Shown here piece after piece: positions 21,727 through 32,989 of a DNA stretch of 64,000 nucleotides; position 1 is the stretch's first letter, and every line of letters begins with the position of its first letter. The position numbers were made by a program, and so were the translations under genes. Origin of the DNA: Delphinapterus leucas (taxonomy: Eukaryota > Chordata > Mammalia > Artiodactyla > Monodontidae); NCBI RefSeq assembly GCF_002288925.2, contig NW_022098076.1, forward strand, positions 73,098,306 through 73,162,305, given 5' to 3'. The notes under the pieces were generated by a model, which had not been told where the DNA came from, searched no databases, and was given only the letters and a program-made list of their open reading frames with translations.

Positions 21727-22490
21727 TTTAAATCTTTAACTCATCTGAGGTTCATATGGTATTAAGTAGTAATCCAATTTTATTTTTTCTCTCTATAGAA
21801 GGAGAGTTTCTCCAAGATCATCTATTAATAATCCACCCTATACCTACTGTCATATACCAAATACCCATAAATATGTGGATCTAACCCTGGGATATTTACA
21901 CTCTTCCATTAGTCAATTCTCTTTTCCTGAACCAGTGCCATCTTGTTTTTATTTCTTTGCACTAGATCCCAAGGGTTAATAGTTCATAGTCCTCAATTTT
22001 GTTCTTAAAAAGAGTTTGTTTATTCGTAGACTTATTTTTCCATATACATTTTAGAAAGCCAGCTTCTCAAATTTCATAAAAGAGTCCTCTAGGAATTCTA
22101 ATTGGAATTACATTGAATTTAAGATTAATTTGGGGAGAAACTAGGTCTTCACTATATCATATAATCTCATCTTTGAATACATTATATCTATTGACTTATT
22201 TGTCTTCTTTAACTAACTTTACAAGCTTAAAAAATTTTTTTTACTGAAGATGTTGTGCATTCTGTTAGTTTTATTCCTCAGTATTTCATAGTTTCTGTTG
22301 CTCTTATGAAAGGCATTTTGTTTTCTTATATTTTCTACTTAGTTTTTATTCTCTTTTGCAGAAGAAAGTTATTGACTTTTGTATGTGAAACTTGTATCCA
22401 TCATTATTTACTTAGATATTTTCTCCCTTCCCTTTTTTTTTCTTTCTGAGATTAATATTAAAGAAGTGTTGGCATTTCTACAGCTAGCCT
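21727..22490 (-). repeat. Old L1 ORF2 region, reversed, right part
   Basis: Continues the element at 19380-20139, moving toward its 5' side: 'tgtggatctaaccctggg', 'ttccattagtcaattctc', 'gaattacattgaattta' and 'attgacttatttgtcttc' follow in the order of reversed L1 ORF2. Confidence 0.7.
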
Positions 22491-23560
22491 TCATATGTCT
22501 TTTCTTTCATTCTTTCCATTTTTTAAAAACCCTTTTCTGATGCCTTAAAACAAAGTCCCTCAACCAGATCTTCCAACTGACTAATTCCTACTTCGACTGC
22601 ATTTTCTCACTTCATCTCATTCATCGAGTTATTTCAACAGCTTAAATGTTAACTGAGGACCACTGATTCACCCTCACTGATGCCACATGGTGTAAAAGAA
22701 TCACCTGGGTGAGCTCTGACCTAATCCCTGATGCACAAGATTGTGAGATATAATAAAATTTTTTGTTAAAGATGCCACTAATTTTGGCCCGGTTCACTGC
22801 ACAGCAACTGATAACCAGATCGTCATGAGATGGTGGTAAATGAGGATGCAGCTTTGAGAGACAGATGAATCAAATCCCAGTCTAGATTTTGAAAAGAAAA
22901 CAAAAATAATCTAAAACTGGTTTGATCTAGACTTCAAAAGGAAAATAAAAGCTGCCCAGATTGGTCCCAGTGCAGACAGTCTTTTCCCTGCTCTTACCTC
23001 TTAGTGGTGTCATGGGAGTCCCGGCCTAGTAGAAATGTCGAGCTCTCAGGGGGCTTTCACATCACTAGATTCATCTGTGTGGACCACTGTGGGGGCACTT
23101 CTGTTCATAGTGCTGTGGCCTGTTTATTAACTGAAGTAGCTCACCTCATTATGAATACATCAAAATGTGCTTGTGTTTGCTCTTTGCATTCTCAGAGTGA
23201 TTTTTAAAACAGCATTTTTACACGCTGAGAGCCTCTAATGAGGAAAACATCAATTCCAAAAAACATTAGGTTTCAAAAGGAACAGCTAACTAACCTTTCT
23301 GCTGGTAGCTTACAGCCCACGCATACGGGCTGAACAATAGATTGTCATTCATCTAAAGAAGACAACCTACCACAGATCTTGAAAAAACATGTATTTGCCT
23401 TTAATTTGCCTCAAGTATGTAAAATTCAAAAGTCACTTGCCCAAGAGAGAACACCGAGTGGCTGTGTGAGGGGAGAAGAGTTGTTATATACAATAAACCC
23501 AGTGTACCACGTGGAAAGAGTAGAAACGTCCTCGGGAAAGTTGTTTTTTTGTTCTTGTCT
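22491..23560. other. Intergenic, no gene recognised
   Basis: Unique sequence. A weak MER5-like trace ('aatcacctgggtgagctc') lies near 22700. The frames at 23004-23207 and 23379-23609 have no recognisable domain. Confidence 0.45.
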
Positions 23561-23564
23561 TTGC

Positions 23565-23705
23565 TTTTCCTACTTAGCCTCAGTTTTCTCACCCATAAAA
23601 GGAAGATAATAGTACTCATTCTCAGGGCCAATGTGAGAATTTAGTGAGAATTTATATCTAAATTGCCTGAGAAGCACTCAATAAATGGTAGCTGTCACTT
23701 TTATT
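23565..23705 (+). repeat. MIR SINE, 3' half
   Basis: 'cctcagttttctcaccca', 'aggaagataatagtac' and 'gaagcactcaataaatgg' match the second half of MIR in order. Confidence 0.8.
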
Positions 23706-24060
23706 GTTATCATCATCATTATCATTAAAAAGGGAGGAACGAACCTCAGTAATTCAGAGCAGGGTTAAAACCTAGAGAGATCATGGAAAGGAAGTATTTT
23801 GTCAAGATGTCACTCCAAAACCAGTGAAGCTTTAGATTAGCTAGAAAACCAGCAGAAGCACCACAATTATGTCACTTGGGGGTGCTGGACCAGAACCCAA
23901 AGAGTCAGGTTAGACAGAGTACTCAAATGGAATCAAAGGAATGAAGACCTCATGTAGAAAGAAAATTTTTGACCCATATAGCCCATCCCACTCTCTATGC
24001 CATTTTTAAAGGGCAATATGCCTTGATCAATTCCCATCATAATGTTCAAGAGCAGGGAAG

Positions 24061-24259
24061 TCTGGTGGCGCAGTGGTTGAGGGTCCGCCTGCCGATGCAG
24101 GGGACACGGGTTCGTGCCCCGGTCCGGGAAGATCCCACATGCCACGGAGCGGCTGGGCCCATGAGCCATGGCCACTGAGCCTGCGCGTCCAGAGCCTGTG
24201 CTCCGCAATGGGAGAGGCCACAGCAGTGAGAGGCCCGCGTACCGTAAAAAAAAAAAAAA
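24061..24259 (+). mobile_element. CHR-2-type SINE, slightly 5'-truncated
   Basis: Starts at 'tctggtggcgcagtgg', lacking the first bases of the family, with an otherwise complete body and an A14 tail. I found no clear target duplication. Confidence 0.93.
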
Positions 24260-24284
24260 GAATACTTTGATAGGGTAACAGACA

Positions 24285-24746
24285 CTGTCGGTGCACAGCC
24301 TACATCTTCTTGGGTCCCTCGTTCTGTTTCTTTGTGCACCTTCACCCCAGCTTCCACGTGCACTTGCCCCTCAAGGCCCATGGTAGTACCTCTTCTTTGA
24401 GGGACTGCACTTAGGCTCCTGGAGTCCTTTGCCTGCACATACAGAGAGCCTCAAATTCATGACACTTTATTACCCTTAGGTTGGCCCTTGGCCAATGACC
24501 GATGGTGCCTGCCCATGGAAGCCCAGTCTTCTTGCCTTAAGTCACAAACTATGAGGTGTAATTTGTATCACACAGCATCATGTCAAGGTAAGGTTTCGCC
24601 TGAGGTTACACCTTTGCTTGGCTTCTTCCTGTTCTATGTTCTGCTTCCCTCACTTCTCCAATTTCTCCTGGGAGCATCTGAAATAAATCACTTGCACTTG
24701 ACTTCTCATCTGAGGGTTTGCTTCTGAGAACCCAACCTAAGACAGT
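24285..24746 (+). repeat. Degraded LTR, family uncertain
   Basis: Has an LTR-like 3' end: 'gaaataaatcacttgcac' (polyadenylation signal) followed by 'gggtttgcttctgagaac' and 'ccaacctaagacag'. Upstream is C/T-rich without coding potential. It resembles an old ERV LTR, but I cannot name the family. Confidence 0.45.
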
Positions 24747-24749
24747 GAG

Positions 24750-26335
24750 CCACTTCAGTGTTGGCTGCAACAAAAAAAGGATGCATAGGTAACAAAAGGC
24801 AATCTTCCCTCTGAAACTGGCAGAGCCTATTAATTGGAGAGCCCTTTGTTTCAGTGGATTTGAGAATTTAAATTTTGCTGAGACACAGCTGGTATTTGTG
24901 TGATATAACTACTCCCCCACATACACACATATTCATCTCCTCTGTAACATATCAAGTAACGTCTATGTCACACACTAAGATATTCACACACACGTGTGGA
25001 TTCTTTTGAAGAACTGACCACGTGCTGAGTTCCTCATTAGGAGAGGCAAAAAACAAATGCCGAAATTGCTCTTGTGAACCTACACAGGTCCAGAGATTTA
25101 GGGTGCATTTCACTCTGGTTACACATATAAAATACAAGAATTTAAGTTGTAACAAACAGACGGAATGGAAAAACAACAGCAATATATTAGTCTTATCCCA
25201 ATCTATTTGTTCTCCTCTTTCCTTAACACTTTAGTTATATAAAATGCTTAACTCATCTGTGCCAAATTTCCCATTCTGTTATCAAAAGTAGAACATAATT
25301 ATAACATTTGTTTCCCTGCTTCCTTCAGTGATCAAACACTACTCTTCACCCTCTCAACTCCTCAGCAGATCTTTTCCCACCTTTCCCTGTCTCCTTCCTC
25401 TGGGTGTCCTCCCACCTTCCTGTAATAGAAGAGTGATGTCATCCTGAAGGAACACGCAGTCTCTATTTTCAAGGGCTCTGTCATCACTGCAGCCGTCTGA
25501 CATCCTGTCATTGCCCGTCTCTGCCAGTTAATACAGAAACACAAACCTTCAATGACATTATGCAAATGTGTCACCTTCCCTGGAGAAATTCTGCCTGGAT
25601 GTCATTGTCTAGGTATAACTGAAATAACACGTTGTCTACTTAGACAGCTGTAACCTACTCTACTGTGTCAGAAGAACAAATAAAAATTATCTTGACCTCA
25701 TTTGCTAAGGGAATCTACAATTTCTAGCATGGAGTAGCCTTCTAGACCAAAGCTCCCACAAGGAAAAAACGCTTTAGCAATCCATAATCCATGTCATCTG
25801 GGAGGAGCCCTCGATAGAAGTCGAATTTAAAACTCACTGAGTAAAATTTCTTCTCCTGGGATCCAACGGGCAACGCAGGCTTTTCAGGAACCATACCACA
25901 CCCAAACGGAAGGGGAAATCACTCGGTTTTAATCGTGTTCTCCTCTCCTTCAGGTTCATCAGGCCAATGCAAGTAACCCACATGCACTAACCTTTCAAGA
26001 CACTAAAGCATATAAACTCTTGTTATTTAAGCATCCTAATCGACTGGCTCACCGACAATTGCTTCTCATGACCATTTCAGCCACCGACATCCTTAGTCTT
26101 CCCTTTCACTCAACAAATAGTCCTTAACTATTAACTGTGTTCACTCAGTAAGTCCTGGGAAAAACACAGCACTCAATCACCAACAGCCTGTTGCCAGTGA
26201 GCTTGGAACCCAGAAGGGGAACTAAGAAATATACACACACAAAATCAATGAGAGATTGCGCATTGTTTTGAAAACCCAGAAGTGCTTCAAGAAGGTAACA
26301 TTTATAAGCAAATATAGAAAAGAAGGTTACAGCGA
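24750..26335. other. Intergenic, no gene recognised
   Basis: Mostly unique; C/T-rich around 25320-25440 and a weak L2-like trace near 25560-25610. Frames of 70-76 codons at 24952-25574 have no domain. Confidence 0.45.
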
Positions 26336-26340
26336 TTTTC

Positions 26341-26819
26341 TAGTTGCAGCTGTAACAAATGACCACAAGCTTAGTGGCTTAAAACAAAACAAATATTGTC
26401 TCATAGTAAATACAGTTCTGGAAGTCAGCAATCTACCTTAAGTATTAGAGAGCTAAAACCAAGGTTGTCGATAGGACTGGTTTCTTTTTGAGGCTCCAGA
26501 GGAGAATCCAGTCCTTGCCTCTTCCAGCTTTTAAAGGCTACCTTGGCATTTTTAAACTCGTAATAGCATCATTCCAATCTCTGCTTCTGTCTTCACATCA
26601 CCTTCTCCCAATGTGATCTTCCGTGTTTCCCTTATAAGGACCCTGTGCATATATGGGGCACACCTGGATAATACGGAATAATCTTCCCATCCCAAAATTC
26701 TTAACTAAACCACATCTGCAAAGTTCCCTTTTCCATATGAGGTAACATATTCACAGGTTTCAGAGATCAGGATGTGGATATCTTTCGGGGCAGGGGAGAC
26801 ATTATTCAGCCTACCACGG
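26341..26819 (-). repeat. MLT1-type LTR (ERVL-MaLR)
   Basis: Reversed solitary LTR. 'gtaacaaatgaccacaagc' with 'gtggcttaaaacaaaac' is its 3' end. In order follow 'ttctggaagtcagcaatc', 'ctccagaggagaatccag', 'cttataaggaccctgtgc', 'aaccacatctgcaaag' and 'cacaggtttcagagatcag'. Non-coding. Confidence 0.75.
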
Positions 26820-27885
26820 AAGTGTTCCAGGCCACAGACGTTTTCCCGACGAAGCATGGAAGCAGGTGGGGATACCACCACTGGAGGAATGGTTAGGTAA
26901 GGGTTTATGCAATGGAGGTAGGAAATCTCCATTTAAGTGGTAGGACAAAATGCTACTAAGGAGGCTGAAAACTATTTAAAGACAACTAGAAGAAATCAAA
27001 AGTGTAGAACAGAAGAGTATTTTTAAAAATCAATATGACAGTATTGTACAGAATGATTTGGAATAGGAGTCTCAAATATAAATGGTCTAGGGGCCAGTTA
27101 CCTTAAGTGAATGAAATGCTCAGAGTGTAAAGAGAACCCAGCTGTGGGAGGAAAGAAGCCCACAGGATCCCTTCTAAAAAGGCCAGCACTGGGCAGCCCG
27201 AGCCAGTTGCGGCCCTGACGGATGCAGACCCAGTGGTGTCATAGCATCAGATCTTTCAAAAGAAGTGAGAAATCAGGATTTTATATAACATCTCTCAATT
27301 TGTAAATATTAATAACTATTCAGAAAATTTTTTTCAAAAACATTGTAATATTGAAACAAAGCATGTCTGTGAACTTGACACACCCACAGCAGGCAGTCTG
27401 CAGCCCCTGAATGAGAAGGCAAAAGGAGTCATTCAGTGCTCAGGGCCAATCTCTGGTCTGTACATGGAAGTGTGACTAGTATTAGGAACAAGGTTATAAC
27501 CTTAAACCCTAAACTGTCCTTTTGCTGATTTCCGCATGTCAAAATATTATCCACCACCATTATCTAGTTGGGGAAACAGAACGTAGACATGAGAGGATAA
27601 TTAACTCCAAAAGTTCAGATATGCTAAGTGTCAGTGAGTATTATATCAACTGTTGCTTCAGAGATCAAAAGGACACTGGTGGTTTGGCCTGACAGAAAGC
27701 CTCTTGGATAGAATATTTCCTCAAGTCTGATCTCAGTTATTTGGTTCCAGTCATTACATGTTCAATCAAATATCTTCATTCCTATAGCAGTTGTACTTGT
27801 GGCCTAATCAACAGCCAGTCCCATCTCTGACTTCTTGCTAACGAAGTCTTGATTCTGTGCAAGAACCTGTATCCTCATCTTTAGT
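26820..27885. other. Intergenic, no feature recognised
   Basis: Unique sequence with no named repeat and no supportable gene. Confidence 0.5.
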
Positions 27886-27889
27886 GGAA

Positions 27890-28185
27890 GCTGGGCCCCT
27901 CCCCAGATCTGTGGGAAAATCTTGTTTAGTATAAGTCTATCATGGCAATTCCATTCCTCTCCCAAGTGACTGGTTTCAGAATTGGTCCAACAATTCAGTT
28001 CTGACCACTGAGATGAGAAAGCAATTCTGTTTATGTAACTTGTAGGGGAGTCTTCTTTGCTCTTATAAAGGCACAGACACTCTTCTAGACATAGAAGATT
28101 GCTGTGTGATGTCTGGAGCTGCTGCAGCCATCTTGTGTCCATGCTGGGGCAAGCATGAAGCAAGATCCATCATGTTGAAAGTGGT
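27890..28185 (+). repeat. Old interspersed repeat, LTR-like, family uncertain
   Basis: 'cccaagtgactggtttcag', 'gaccactgagatgagaaa', 'ggagtcttctttgctctta' and 'ggagctgctgcagccatc' are motifs I recognise from a common old mammalian repeat with LTR-like layout. The 207-codon minus-strand frame at 28063-28686 overlaps it and shows no domain. Confidence 0.45.
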
Positions 28186-28189
28186 ATGG

Positions 28190-29400
28190 CCAAAAGATGA
28201 ACCAGTATCATTGGTGATATTTGCTGCTAAAGTTAAACATGGGAACACCACAAAAGATGACATGTGGCTGGCTGGTTCAAGAACCATAAGGAAGGAAATC
28301 CACAAACACTTAGAGCAATGGTTAAGATCAGGCCTTTTCAACACCAAAGCCAGATGGGTGGGAAGAACAACATGAAAAGTAAGAAAGAAGAAAACAGATG
28401 AACACAGTAAAGGGTCAAGGGAGCAATTAAGAGCAGAGCTGACTGTAGAGATTCCAGGTATAATAATACAGCGACAGCAGGAAGATACCAAGGAGGGCAG
28501 CAGGGGAAAGGGACAAGCTACACCCACTTCGGACCCTGTGGCCTTCACTAAGAGCATGGGTGTCCAGCCAGCCCAGCAATCTAGAGAGTGTTTAGTAAAA
28601 AAGAAATAATTTTTAAAGAAAAATTTCAATAACTGCATAAAGAATCTTAAATGGTACCACTCTGAAACCCTACTACACAGTAACAAAACTTGGGGGCAGT
28701 GAATGGGCAGTTTAATTTCTACTCATTTAGTAGCAAACTCAATTTTACCAACTCAAACTGAAATAACTGAGATTATAGGGACTAATATGTGCAATATGAT
28801 AAGTTAAATGATAAGGAAGTAAGAGGAAAACAATTGGGTGTATAAGTAAATGCACAAAGCAAAAGAAGCAAAAGAATGAAGACAGAAGCAGAAAAAGCTA
28901 TAGTCATCCTAAAAGAGGAAACATGAGATTGTTATGCAATTTAAATAATGTAATTAGAAAAGAATTATCAATAAAATATAACTCTATTGAAGTATGACCT
29001 AAAGATCAGAAAACAAAAGCTAAACTTATGAAAATTATGAAAATTAAGGCAATTATGGTCAAGTAAAGCTAATAATTTAGCTGTTAGAAACAATTTGAGC
29101 ATCTTGACATTTTTTGAATGAATCTCAGTAAAAAAGTAGAGAGTAATTCTCTATCCCTGATTTTTGATAAATACACAAATTAATATTTAGTAATAAATGT
29201 ATGATTTCTGAGTCATATGTATTTCCTGAAGGTGCTGATATTGTTGGAAAACCCAATATAGCTTTAAGAAGCTACATGTATTTTAAGAGGGAGAGTCAGC
29301 AAACTATACCTGTTAAACAATTTTCCAAATTCAAAGATAGTTATTAATATTTATAAACATTATTAATATTTAATACTATTTCACAGGTTGGAATGCAATC
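28190..29400. other. Intergenic, no gene recognised
   Basis: Unique A/T-rich DNA with Lys/Glu-type low-complexity codon runs; nothing recognised. Confidence 0.5.
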
Positions 29401-29403
29401 CAT

Positions 29404-30632
29404 TTCTTTTTTACATCTTTATTGGATTATAATTCCTTTACAATGGTGTGTTACTTTCTGCTTTATAACAAAGTGAATCAGTTATACATATACATATATC
29501 TCCTATCTCTTCCCTCTTGTGTTTCCCTCCCTCCCACCCTCCCTATCCCACCCCTCTAGGTGGTCACAAAGCACGGAGCTGATCTCCCTGTGCCATACAG
29601 CTGCTTCCCACTAACTATCTATTTTACATTTGGTAGTGTATATATGTCCATGCCACTCTCTTTCTTCATCCCAGCTTACCCTTCCTCCTCCCTGTGTCCT
29701 CAATCCACTCTGTACGTCTGTGTCTTTATTCCTGTCCTGTCCCTAGGTTGTTCAGAACCATTTTCTTTTTTTTAAGATTCCATATATATGTGTTAGCATA
29801 TGGTATTTGTTTTTCTCTTTCTTACTTCACTCTGTATGACAGTCTCTAGGTCCATCTACCTCACTACAAATAACTCAGTTTCATTTCTTTTTATGGCTGA
29901 GTAATATTCCATTGTATATATGTGCCACACCTTCTTTTTTTTTTTGCGGTACACAGGCCTCTCACTCTTGTAGCCTCTCCCATTGCGGAGCACAGGCTCT
30001 GGACGCGCAGGCTCAGTGGCCACGGCTCACGGGCCCAGCCACTCCGCGGCACGTTGGATCTTCCCGGGCCAGGGCACAAACCCGTGTCCCCTGCATTGGC
30101 AGGCGGACTCTCAACCACTGCGCCACCAGGGAAGCCCATGCCACACCTTCTTTATCCATTCATCTGTTGATGGACACTTAGGTTGCTTCCATGTCCTGGC
30201 TATTATAAATAGAGCTGCAATGAACATTGTGGTACATGACTCTTTTTGAATTACGGTTTTCTCAGGGTATATGCCCAGTAGTGGGATTGCTGGGTCATAT
30301 GGTAGTTCTATTTGTAGTTTTTTGAGGAACCTCCATACTGTTCTCCATAGTGGCTGTATCAATTTACATTCCCACCAACAGTGCAAGAGGGTTCCCTTTT
30401 CTCCACACCCTCTCCAGCATTTTGTTGTTTGTAGGTTTTTTGATGATGGCCATTCTGACCAGTGTGAAGTGATACCTCACTGCAGTTTTGATTTGCATTT
30501 CTCTAATGATTAGTGATGTTGAGCATTCTTTCATGTGCTTCTTGGCCATCTGTATATCTTCTTTGGAGAAATGTCTATTTAGGTCTTTTGCCCATTTTTG
30601 GATTGGGTTGTTTGTTTTTTTGATATTGAGCT
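29404..30632 (-). mobile_element. 5'-truncated cetartiodactyl L1 3' end, split by SINE
   Basis: Reversed L1 3' UTR and ORF2 C-terminus. It starts 'ttctttttt' and 'acatctttattggatta', with 'aaagtgaatcagttatac' and 'ggctgagtaatattccat'. After the SINE it continues 'tttatccattcatctgttg', 'ggtatatgcccagtag' and 'ttcccaccaacagtgc'. The minus-strand frame at 30111-30549 still reads ORF2 C-terminal peptide (ALLVGM; HCWWECK). Truncated at about 30632 and broken by the CHR-2 SINE. Confidence 0.92.
29938..30137 (-). mobile_element. CHR-2-type SINE inside the L1
   Basis: Reversed copy: T-run, 'gcggtacacaggcctctc', through 'ccactgcgccaccagggaag'. It is flanked by 'gccacaccttcttt' before (29924-29937) and after (30140-30153), which restores the L1 sequence when removed. 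Confidence 0.95.
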
Positions 30633-30730
30633 CCTAAATACCAATGCTTCAAGTGTCTCATAAAATATAGACTTACACATGTATAAGTTTTTTTCTAATG
30701 TAAGTTATATTCGTGTCCCCAGATATGTTT

Positions 30731-30845
30731 TTTAAAGTATAGCTAATTTACAATGTTGTGTTAGTTTCGAGTATACAGCAAAGTGATTCAGTTATACCTA
30801 TATATGTATATCCTATATATAAATATAGGATATACATGTATGTGT
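30731..30845 (-). repeat. L1 3'-end fragment
   Basis: 'ttttaaagtatagctaat', 'ttacaatgttgtgttagt' and 'acagcaaagtgattcagt' are a reversed L1 3' terminus, followed by a TA-rich run. Confidence 0.75.
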
Positions 30846-30849
30846 TTTA

Positions 30850-32030
30850 TCCTAATTGCCTACATTAGTGGTTCTCAACACTTTTTTTTTCAGCTTTAAC
30901 ATATGTAATGGACAATGTTCACAAATTCCATTCCCTTGGTTACACAGATTTTGCTGACACAAAGAAAGAAATAGCTGGGACCTCTGGATGTAATGCAGAG
31001 TTATAATTCACATTTTTATTCATACTTTCTTTATCCTTACGGTCTTCCTTACTGGTAAAACTAAACAATAATAATAATAATTGCAATTTATTAGGATTTA
31101 AATGATTCATAATCTCTCACATATTATCAGTACATAAGTAGCAGTTGCATTTCAAGGACAAGGCTGTGAAATATGAACATTTACCACTTAGCTAATGAAT
31201 TACAACTCAACCCCTTTCCTCCCATATCAGAAAGCATGTAAGAGAGAGAGTCTTGGGTATATCTTAATTTTTAACAAAAGGTAACTAACTCATTTATAAA
31301 CTTTGGTACTCTTGTTAGTAACAAACGACCTATACCTGGGTTCACAACCCATTTTTATCACAGGTGCGTAAGTGTGGCTTGACATCATTTTGGGGAACTG
31401 TTAGCCTGTTAAATGCAAACTAAAGTGTTTGTAAAGAAAAACTTCAATTTCATATGTTGTGTCTGCAGAGGGAAAAAAAAAAGACATAGTAACTCTGGAT
31501 CATTATAGAACATGAATTTGGAGAACAGGGTGAGTGTATATTAATAATTTTTATTATTTTCTATCTCCCAAGGTCACAGCCTTCATTCTACCTATGGACC
31601 AGAGTTTAATGAAAATATGAAATGTTATTATAAAAGAAACAGCATAAGAAAATTCATCATCATGCAGATCCTATGCATATTTTCAAAATCTCATTATGAC
31701 CTTAATATGCAATTTCTAATGTTCCTTGTGCCTGGTGTGACATGATGGTGAGGGGGGAGCAGCAGGGAAGAAGTGGCTTAAAGTATTTAGGAGTCTGAGT
31801 TGATAGTAAAGCTCAGTATGAGTCAACAGTGGCAGGAGGCAATCAAAACTCTCACACATTCTTTATTAGAAACATAGTATTCAGAATGAGGTCCCTGCCT
31901 CACAGACTATGCCTAGATTAATATGTGCTATTTGGTCCTCACCTTCTTGAATGGGATGTGGAAAAAGAAGAGAAAATTAAAAGAAGAGTGACCGGGATGG
32001 GTTTGAAATCCTGTATAAAAGAACTGCCTT
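30850..32030. other. Intergenic, no gene recognised
   Basis: Unique A/T-rich sequence; nothing recognised. Confidence 0.5.
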
Positions 32031-32032
32031 GG

Positions 32033-32239
32033 TCTTCCCTGGTGGCGCAGCGGTTGCGAATCCGCCTGCCGATGCAGGAGACACGGGTTTGTGCCCCGGT
32101 CCGGGAAGATCCCACGTGCCGCGGAGCGGCTGGGCCCGTGAGCCATGGCCGCTGAGCCTGCGCGTCCGGAGCCTGTGCTCCGCAATGGGAGAGGCCACAA
32201 CAGTGAGAGGCCCACGTACCGTAAAAAAAAAAAAAAAAA
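32033..32239 (+). mobile_element. CHR-2-type SINE
   Basis: Starts 'tcttccctggtggcgcag', complete body and A17 tail. No clear flanking duplication. The overlapping frames are artefacts. Confidence 0.94.
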
Positions 32240-32775
32240 TGAGGATTAGGAATAAAACATTTTTATTTGAGAATATCTCCTCACTTAAGAATGTAATTAA
32301 CCTTTTCCAAGAAATAACTTACTACCTTAAATATGAAGGAAGGATAATAAATAATCTGAACTGAATTATTATCAGAACTGCATGATAATTGTATCTGGGT
32401 AATAACTAATGTATCTGTGATTTTGATAAGAGTGTAAACCGTGTATTTGAAAATATCATTGATTTTATTTACCTTAATTAAATAACATCTATAAAATATT
32501 TCAAATTTAGATAGGTGGCTAATATTCTGACAATAATATCATAATTATTGCAATCCTGTATCTTGAAACTAGAGAGCATCTGGAGGTGTTATCCATCTCT
32601 AAAATATCATACCTGTTTGATGTCAGAAACTTCCCATTTCTCCTGACAGCCCATAACTTTGCCTGCCTGGATCAAGCACAACTATCAGCAAATTTCTTCC
32701 CTTGATAGAATAAACCCTGAATTTAGAAAGGCTAGTATGGTGTTAAAAGGCTCTTAAATTATAATTTCTTATATC
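32240..32775. other. Intergenic, no feature recognised
   Basis: Unique A/T-rich sequence; nothing recognised. Confidence 0.5.
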
Positions 32776-32779
32776 TATA

Positions 32780-32985
32780 AAGGACCTAACAATTTACACG
32801 CACATTATAACTTGATGTGCAAAGCAACCCCATGGGATAGCCAAAGATGATTATTCTTGCGGTACAGGTCAAAAAAAAGGAGACTGTGAAAAGCCTTGTC
32901 CGAGTTGACAGTTAGTAAATGGCGCAGTGGGGACTCAATCCAGGACATGCCTGGTTTAATGCACTTGCTACTGTATCATGCTGTT
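32780..32985 (-). repeat. MIR SINE
   Basis: Reversed MIR: 'tttacacgcacattataa', 'caaccccatgggatag', 'gacagttagtaaatggc' and 'gggactcaatccaggac', in consensus order. Confidence 0.75.
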
Positions 32986-32989
32986 TCCA

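Noticed and set aside
28063..28686. 207-codon minus-strand open frame
   Set aside because: No recognisable domain, overlaps an old interspersed repeat, composition like random translation, no splice or promoter context.
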